Notes under the pieces: model-generated
Told to the model about the DNA's origin: nothing
Databases searched by the model: none
Seen by the model: only the letters and a program-made list of their open reading frames with translations
In this document: piece after piece, positions 60,128 through 64,000 of the stretch
Layout of the letters: the number at the start of each line of letters is the position of its first letter
Position numbering within the stretch: the first letter of the stretch is position 1
Position numbers and translations under genes: made by a program
From: CAYZJR01 sp964503045
GTDB taxonomy: Bacteria; Cyanobacteriota; Vampirovibrionia; Obscuribacterales; Obscuribacteraceae
Direction: 5' to 3'
NCBI GenBank assembly: GCA_964503045.1
Contig: CAZCZI010000004.1
Span: forward strand, 106,713 to 170,712
Length of the DNA stretch: 64,000 nt

Positions 60128-61150
60128 ATGAAACGAACTTTTTTAGTCAGTGCCCTTGCGGGTCTTGTGGGTTTAAGCCTCTGTGTCGGATTGGTTCCGG
60201 GTGCATCAGCGAAAAACCCTATGGTTAGCGGGCAGGATGCCCGTCTTCGCGCTCAAAAACTCAACGAAACAATTGAGTGGAATCAAAACTTTGAAAAGGT
60301 GAAACTGGAAGCCCAACGGACCAACAAGCCCATTTTCTGGATGCATATGCTTGGTTCGATTAACGGACACACGTGATCAGCAGGCAATAGTCTGAGAGCC
60401 GTGTCGCTCTCCGAAGAACCCATTACCTCTATATTGAAAGACGAATTTGTCTGCGGCACCAAAGACATCACCGGATTGCCGTATGCAGGGCGTTCTGGAA
60501 TGCATGCGATAGACGGGCAGGCGATAAACACGACAAATGGAGCGGGTCCACATAACATTCAAATGTTTGTGATGGCTCCGGATGGAACAGTCTTGCACTG
60601 CTTGCCTGGATTTTGGAACCCGGAAGATCTCGCAACAGAGCTAGACTTTGCCATGCAGTTGTATGGCGTGTATCAAAATCCGCGGTTGTCGCAACTTCAG
60701 AAGAATCAATACTTCAGTCAGATGCAGCTGAATCATATTCAACAACACTCGCCGAAGATGGTTCGCCGAAGCCGCATGCAGGGCTTCGATCAGAAGTACG
60801 AAGCGAAGAATCGCTTGCATCAATCGGACACGATTAGAGATGCGAATCTTGCTGCAGCAGTTGCGTCAAAAACAATCATGAATCCGATGCAGGCCAAGGA
60901 AGCGTTTAAGACGACGGATGAAATCATGCACGAACGCATGGCGCAAAGACCGTTCGTCAAATACGAAAACTTCGATGTAGCAGCGTATAGCGACTACGGA
61001 AGACCGCTTTACGAGAAGCATGAAGACCAACGCGATCTGAGCGGACAACGAATCACCAGTGGTGCCGGTGGCAGCAGTCTGGGTCGACGCGTCCCCCGAA
61101 ATGCGATCGTGAAGACCTACAAATGGGGACGCAAACTGGCTCGCCAATAA
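60128..61150 (+). CDS. secreted thioredoxin-like protein with in-frame TGA, candidate selenoprotein
   Basis: From ATG 60128 (AGGAGG 9 bases upstream) one frame runs to TAA 61148-61150, broken only by TGA at 60374-60376 (codon 83). Before it lie a signal peptide (TFLVSALAGLVGLSLCVGLV) and the first part of a thioredoxin-like fold (RTNKPIFWMHMLGSINGHT). After it the fold continues in the same frame (SAGNSLRAVSLSEEPITSIL, EFVCGTKDI, then MFVMAPDGTVLHCLPGFW). The TGA falls where the redox Cys would be, and a hairpin fitting the bacterial SECIS model follows 14 bases later. The rest (about 185-340) is a Gln/Lys/Arg-rich tail. Alternatives: a Cys codon misread (TGC/TGT to TGA), or a recent nonsense mutation. 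Confidence 0.75.
60391..60414 (+). promoter_or_regulatory. SECIS-like hairpin downstream of TGA
   Basis: TCTGAGAGC (60391-60399) pairs with GCTCTCCGA (60406-60414), 9 positions with one T-C mismatch. The loop CGTGTC carries G at its second position. The loop starts 23 bases after the TGA, inside the 16-37 base window of the bacterial SECIS model as I remember it. Confidence 0.5.
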
Positions 61151-61188
61151 GCGGACGTGCTCCAAGAGAAAAACTGATCCCAACTATC

Positions 61189-61216
61189 GAAGGCGCTCTA
61201 TTTCTTGAGCGCCTTC
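61189..61216. terminator. hairpin between convergent genes
   Basis: A perfect 10-bp stem, GAAGGCGCTC/GAGCGCCTTC (61189-61198 and 61207-61216), with an 8-nt loop overlaps the stop codon of the PPK2 gene and lies 38 bases after the thioredoxin-like gene. No T-run follows on either strand. It is a likely bidirectional end signal. Confidence 0.4.
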
Positions 61217-62679
61217 TCCAGCGTGTCGCACAGAATCTTCATTGTCTTTACGCGCGCGTGAAGTTTGTCTTCGGCTTCGATCAAGTTCCACGGTGCGTAG
61301 GCTGTGCTTGTGCGATCCACCATGTCACCGACGGCGGCGGCATAAAGATTCCACTTTTCTCTGTTGCGCCAATCTTCATCAGTGATCTTGAACTTCTTAA
61401 ACGATGTCTTTTCGCGGGCTTTGAATCGTTTCAGCTGTTCCTCTTTGCTTATCGCCAACCAATATTTGACGACGATCAGTCCACTCTCAGAAAGTTGCAA
61501 TTCAAAGTCGTTCAACTCTTCGTAGGCACGGAGCCATTCTTGCTCCGTGCAGAACCCTTCGACTCGTTCTACCAAAACGCGACCATACCAGCTGCGATCG
61601 AAAATTCCGATGTTGCCTCTCTTTGGAATACGCCTCCAGAAGCGCCACAAGTAAGGCTGCGCAAGTTCTTCCTGAGATGGAGCCGAAGTGCCGTGCGCTT
61701 TGAAAATGCGTGGGTCGAGGGCTCCGGTGATTCTTCTTATGGTGCTTCCTTTGCCGGCTGCGTCGTTGCCTTCGAAGACGGCGATGAGACCGACGTTTTC
61801 AAACTCCTTCGAAGTCGTAAGCCGGGTCAGTTTCCTTTGATATCGATCTATCTTGTCGTTGTACTCTTCATCGGTGAGCTTGAGAGACAAGTCCAACTCG
61901 TCAAGAACTGTCTTGGAATCAAGCGAGCTCAATATCACGGCTGGTGCGCATCCGCTGAGAGGTGCGGGGTTATCTAACCGTTTGCGCATTGCTTCGAGCA
62001 AAGTTTTGCCTACGGTCATGTTGCGATATCGATGGTCTTCGCTGGGTACCACAATCCACGGCGCATACCCGGTGCTGGTGAGGCGAGCCATCGACTGTCC
62101 TACATCTAGTGCCTTTTGGAAATCATCCTTGCCGATGTCACCCCATTCCTCCAACGCCACCTTTTCTTCGTCGGGTCCGCCATTCTTAGATTTTTTTCCT
62201 CCACGCTTGGGTTTGGCCAGGTTGAACCAAAACTTGAGAATGAGCGCGCCTTCAGCCGCAACCATTGACTCAAACCGATTAATGGCTTGCATCTGCTGCT
62301 CAAACTGTGTGTCTGAAATTTTGTGCACAATCCGTGAATGGAGCGGTTGATGGTACCAGGAGCCGAAGAAGAATCCGATTTTTCCTTTGGCTGGCAACGC
62401 TCGCCAATAACGCCACATGCGCGGACGCAGGCGCTCTTCCACGGTGGGGCGCCCGAAGGCCTGAGTCTCGAGATGGTGGGGGTCCATCCATTCATAGAGT
62501 TTGTGGACTGAGTCGGCTTTTCCTGTTCCGTCCATGCCGCCTATGATGACGATTACTTGAAACTGCTTCTTCTCGGCCAGCTTCAGCTGTGTCTCCAAAA
62601 GGTCTTCCCTGAGCTGCGGCTCGAGCTTTTTATACTCGTCCTTTTCCAGAACATGTGAAACATTGGCTGATTCGAACAT
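61198..62679 (-). CDS. polyphosphate:AMP phosphotransferase, tandem PPK2 domains
   Basis: The 493-residue product has two PPK2 domains (TIGR03708/Pap type, class II). The N-terminal domain has VIIGGMDGTGKADSVHKLYE as P-loop and FFFGSWYHQPLHSR. The C-terminal domain has IAVFEGNDAAGKGSTIRRIT, RNIGIFDRSWYGRVLVERVE-like motifs (GNIGIFDRSWYGRVLVERV) and a conserved lid (FKITDEDWRNREKW). Tandem PPK2 proteins use polyphosphate to phosphorylate AMP to ADP. The C-terminal domain has the fuller set of catalytic residues. It fits a polyphosphate-storing lifestyle as described for Obscuribacter. ATG 62679 gives the usual length. Confidence 0.93.
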   Translation of the reverse strand: MFESANVSHVLEKDEYKKLEPQLREDLLETQLKLAEKKQFQVIVIIGGMDGTGKADSVHKLYEWMDPHHLETQAFGRPTVEERLRPRMWRYWRALPAKGKIGFFFGSWYHQPLHSRIVHKISDTQFEQQMQAINRFESMVAAEGALILKFWFNLAKPKRGGKKSKNGGPDEEKVALEEWGDIGKDDFQKALDVGQSMARLTSTGYAPWIVVPSEDHRYRNMTVGKTLLEAMRKRLDNPAPLSGCAPAVILSSLDSKTVLDELDLSLKLTDEEYNDKIDRYQRKLTRLTTSKEFENVGLIAVFEGNDAAGKGSTIRRITGALDPRIFKAHGTSAPSQEELAQPYLWRFWRRIPKRGNIGIFDRSWYGRVLVERVEGFCTEQEWLRAYEELNDFELQLSESGLIVVKYWLAISKEEQLKRFKAREKTSFKKFKITDEDWRNREKWNLYAAAVGDMVDRTSTAYAPWNLIEAEDKLHARVKTMKILCDTLEKALKK

Positions 62680-62865
62680 TGTTTTTGGGGTGCTCTCTCA
62701 AGGGAAGATTTCAAAGTGCCTAGACCTAGAAGCCTAAATGCGGATTAATCCACCGCTATTTTCTAGAATCTTGACCGTCCAATTATAGTTACATGACCGC
62801 ACGGCCGACCCGCGCCAAGTTAAGATCATGCGGAGTCGAGAACGCGTTCTCAGCGGGGAGTCAGT

Positions 62866-63864
62866 TTGAGCAAATTAGTCATACCGGCAAAGATTGGGGC
62901 TGTAGGAACCTGCGTTCCTGAGCGGCTTTTGACCAACAGCGACCTCGAGAAAATGGTCGAGACGTCAGACCAGTGGATTGTCGAGCGCACAGGCATTCGC
63001 AGGCGCCACATAGTAGACAAGGGGGTTGCTACCTCCGACTTGGCGACTGAAGCTGCGCAAAAAATTCTCAAGCAGACTGGGCTCAAGCCTACCGATATCG
63101 AGCTCATCATTGTTGCGACGATAACCCCTGACATGCAGTTGCCTGCGACGGCTTGCATCGTACAGCACAACATTGGAGCAACAGGCGCTTGGGGCTTTGA
63201 TGTGTCCATCGCGTGCTCCGGATTTCTCTACGCCTTGCAAGTTGCGGCTCAGTTTGTCAGCACGGGAGCCCACAAAAACGTGCTTGTCATCGGCGTCGAC
63301 GTAATGTCTTCAATCATCGATTACACCGATCGCCAAACTTGCATCATTTTTGGTGACGGCGGTGGCGCCGCATTAGTGCAGCCCTCAGAGGAAGGTTTTG
63401 GACTGATCGATTTCTTGCATGAAGTCGATGGTTCAGGTGGCGCGGCGCTGTGCCTGCCTGCAGGTGGAAGCCGAAACCCGACATCGTCCGAGACAGTCGA
63501 GAAGAGAATGCACTATGTGCATCAAGATGGGCAGGCGGTTTTCAAATTTGCCACAAGAAAAATGGCGGAAGTTTGTTTGAGACTTTTGGAGAGGAACGGT
63601 TTGACAGGGGCGGATGTAAACCTGTTTATTCCTCACCAAGCCAATCTTCGCATCATCTCCGCAGCAGCCGAGAGATTGCATATGGATATGGATCGAATTG
63701 TCATCAACATCGATGAGTACGGCAACACCACTGCCGGTACGCTGCCTCTGGCGATTGCGACAGGCATCGAGCAAGGGCGCTTGAAAAAGGGCGATCTGGT
63801 GTTGCTCGCCACCATGGGTGCAGGCTTCAGCGCTGGTGCCGCAATTATGCGTTGGGCGTATTAA
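62866..63864 (+). CDS. fabH: beta-ketoacyl-ACP synthase III
   Basis: This 332-residue condensing enzyme starts type II fatty-acid synthesis by joining acetyl-CoA to malonyl-ACP. The Cys-His-Asn triad is visible: VSIACSGFLYALQ, NLFIPHQANLRII and INIDEYGNTTAGTLPLA, with the family blocks TSDQWIVERTGIRRRHI and FGDGGGAALVQPS. The start is TTG 62866 with GGGGAG 6 bases upstream. The 186 bases before it hold no gene. A further gene appears to start about 100 bases downstream; fabD or another fab gene is the usual neighbour. Confidence 0.96.
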   Translation: MSKLVIPAKIGAVGTCVPERLLTNSDLEKMVETSDQWIVERTGIRRRHIVDKGVATSDLATEAAQKILKQTGLKPTDIELIIVATITPDMQLPATACIVQHNIGATGAWGFDVSIACSGFLYALQVAAQFVSTGAHKNVLVIGVDVMSSIIDYTDRQTCIIFGDGGGAALVQPSEEGFGLIDFLHEVDGSGGAALCLPAGGSRNPTSSETVEKRMHYVHQDGQAVFKFATRKMAEVCLRLLERNGLTGADVNLFIPHQANLRIISAAAERLHMDMDRIVINIDEYGNTTAGTLPLAIATGIEQGRLKKGDLVLLATMGAGFSAGAAIMRWAY

Positions 63865-63933
63865 GATCTTGTGTTTTTGATTCTCGATTAAGTTGCGACT
63901 GGCGATTTTTTTGTGTTGAGGCACTTCTCTTTT

Positions 63934-63956
63934 TTGTCCGGAAGTTTTCCGGACAA
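63934..63956 (+). promoter_or_regulatory. hairpin in the leader of the last gene
   Basis: A perfect 10-bp stem, TTGTCCGGAA/TTCCGGACAA (63934-63943 and 63947-63956), with a 3-nt loop ends right at an AAGGAG ribosome site and 11 bases before GTG 63967. It is preceded, not followed, by Ts, so it is not a plus-strand terminator. It may modulate access to the ribosome site. Confidence 0.35.
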
Positions 63957-63966
63957 GGAGTGACCC

Positions 63967-64000
63967 GTGCACAAAATCACGGTCTGGAAGTGTAAGCAGT
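63967..64000 (+). CDS. start of a gene cut by the window edge
   Basis: GTG 63967 has AAGGAG 6 bases upstream and the frame is open to the end (MHKITVWKCKQ). Too little is visible to assign a function. The position after fabH makes a fatty-acid gene possible, but the visible residues do not look like FabD. Confidence 0.4.
   Translation, partial: MHKITVWKCKQ

Overview
The window looks like chromosome from an uncultured, roughly 50% GC bacterium of the non-photosynthetic Cyanobacteria/Melainabacteria group, most likely near Obscuribacterales. This is an inference from gene content: many secreted TPR proteins, a DUF4388 protein, a tandem PPK2 polyphosphate kinase, bacterial Ate/Bpt, Tic20-like and LIC_10190-like membrane proteins, and at least five copies of the cyanobacterial HIP1 octamer GCGATCGC. 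No rRNA, tRNA, CRISPR array or transposase was seen. Two 100-N assembly gaps (7287-7386, 43790-43889) both fall inside 15-bp tandem repeats.

Layout. 1-6.4 kb: DUF4388/degenerate GGDEF protein, quinone oxidoreductase, large GT-C-like membrane protein. 6.5-9.4 kb: Tic20-like protein and two M50-type membrane proteins, one with an intact and one with a lost HExxH. 9.6-12.7 kb: a repeat-domain protein followed by a secreted Cys-tailed peptide, a DUF692/MNIO enzyme and a 70-aa partner, which resembles a RiPP cassette. 12.7-17.1 kb: RtcB ligase, archease and two secreted TPR proteins. 17.2-23.9 kb: DUF2207 protein, TPR proteins, a His/Cys-rich secreted protein built on a 15-bp repeat, a LuxR fragment, an XRE regulator and a 38-aa membrane protein. 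23.9-30.9 kb: unusual fusions (hydrolase-TPR-thioredoxin, TPR-sirtuin, EF-hand/calpain-like) and a secreted nuclease. 31-35.6 kb: acetate kinase, TPR-aspartic protease, Bpt, HxlR regulator and Spy-like protein. 35.9-39.9 kb: Hen1-Pnkp RNA repair operon. 40-43.8 kb: adenosine/adenine deaminase, TPR and GT-C-like proteins. 44-49.9 kb: ArsR regulator, old yellow enzyme, LOG-like protein, TlpA and DnaK. 50.2-50.9 kb: RelE/HigA-type toxin-antitoxin pair. 51.6-56.4 kb: cytosine permease-like transporter, a cyclodipeptide synthase fused to a solute-binding domain, a repeat protein and a trypsin-like protease. 56.6-59.3 kb: iteron-like repeats, a SABATH-type methyltransferase, a 53-aa Gly-Gly peptide and three small genes. 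59.3-64 kb: YtpQ/DUF1444 protein, a thioredoxin-like gene with an in-frame TGA and a SECIS-like hairpin, a PPK2-type phosphotransferase and FabH.

Functional themes. Two independent RNA-repair systems (RtcB-archease and Pnkp-Hen1) lie about 21 kb apart. There are three candidate small-molecule or peptide systems: the MNIO cassette, the CDPS-SBP fusion and the SABATH-peptide pair. Secreted redox and TPR proteins are plentiful. The strongest candidates for something undescribed are the CDPS fused to an SBP_bac_3 domain, the putative selenoprotein at 60128-61150, the MNIO cassette and the SABATH-peptide operon. All functional calls rest on reading the translated sequence by eye; no database search was run.
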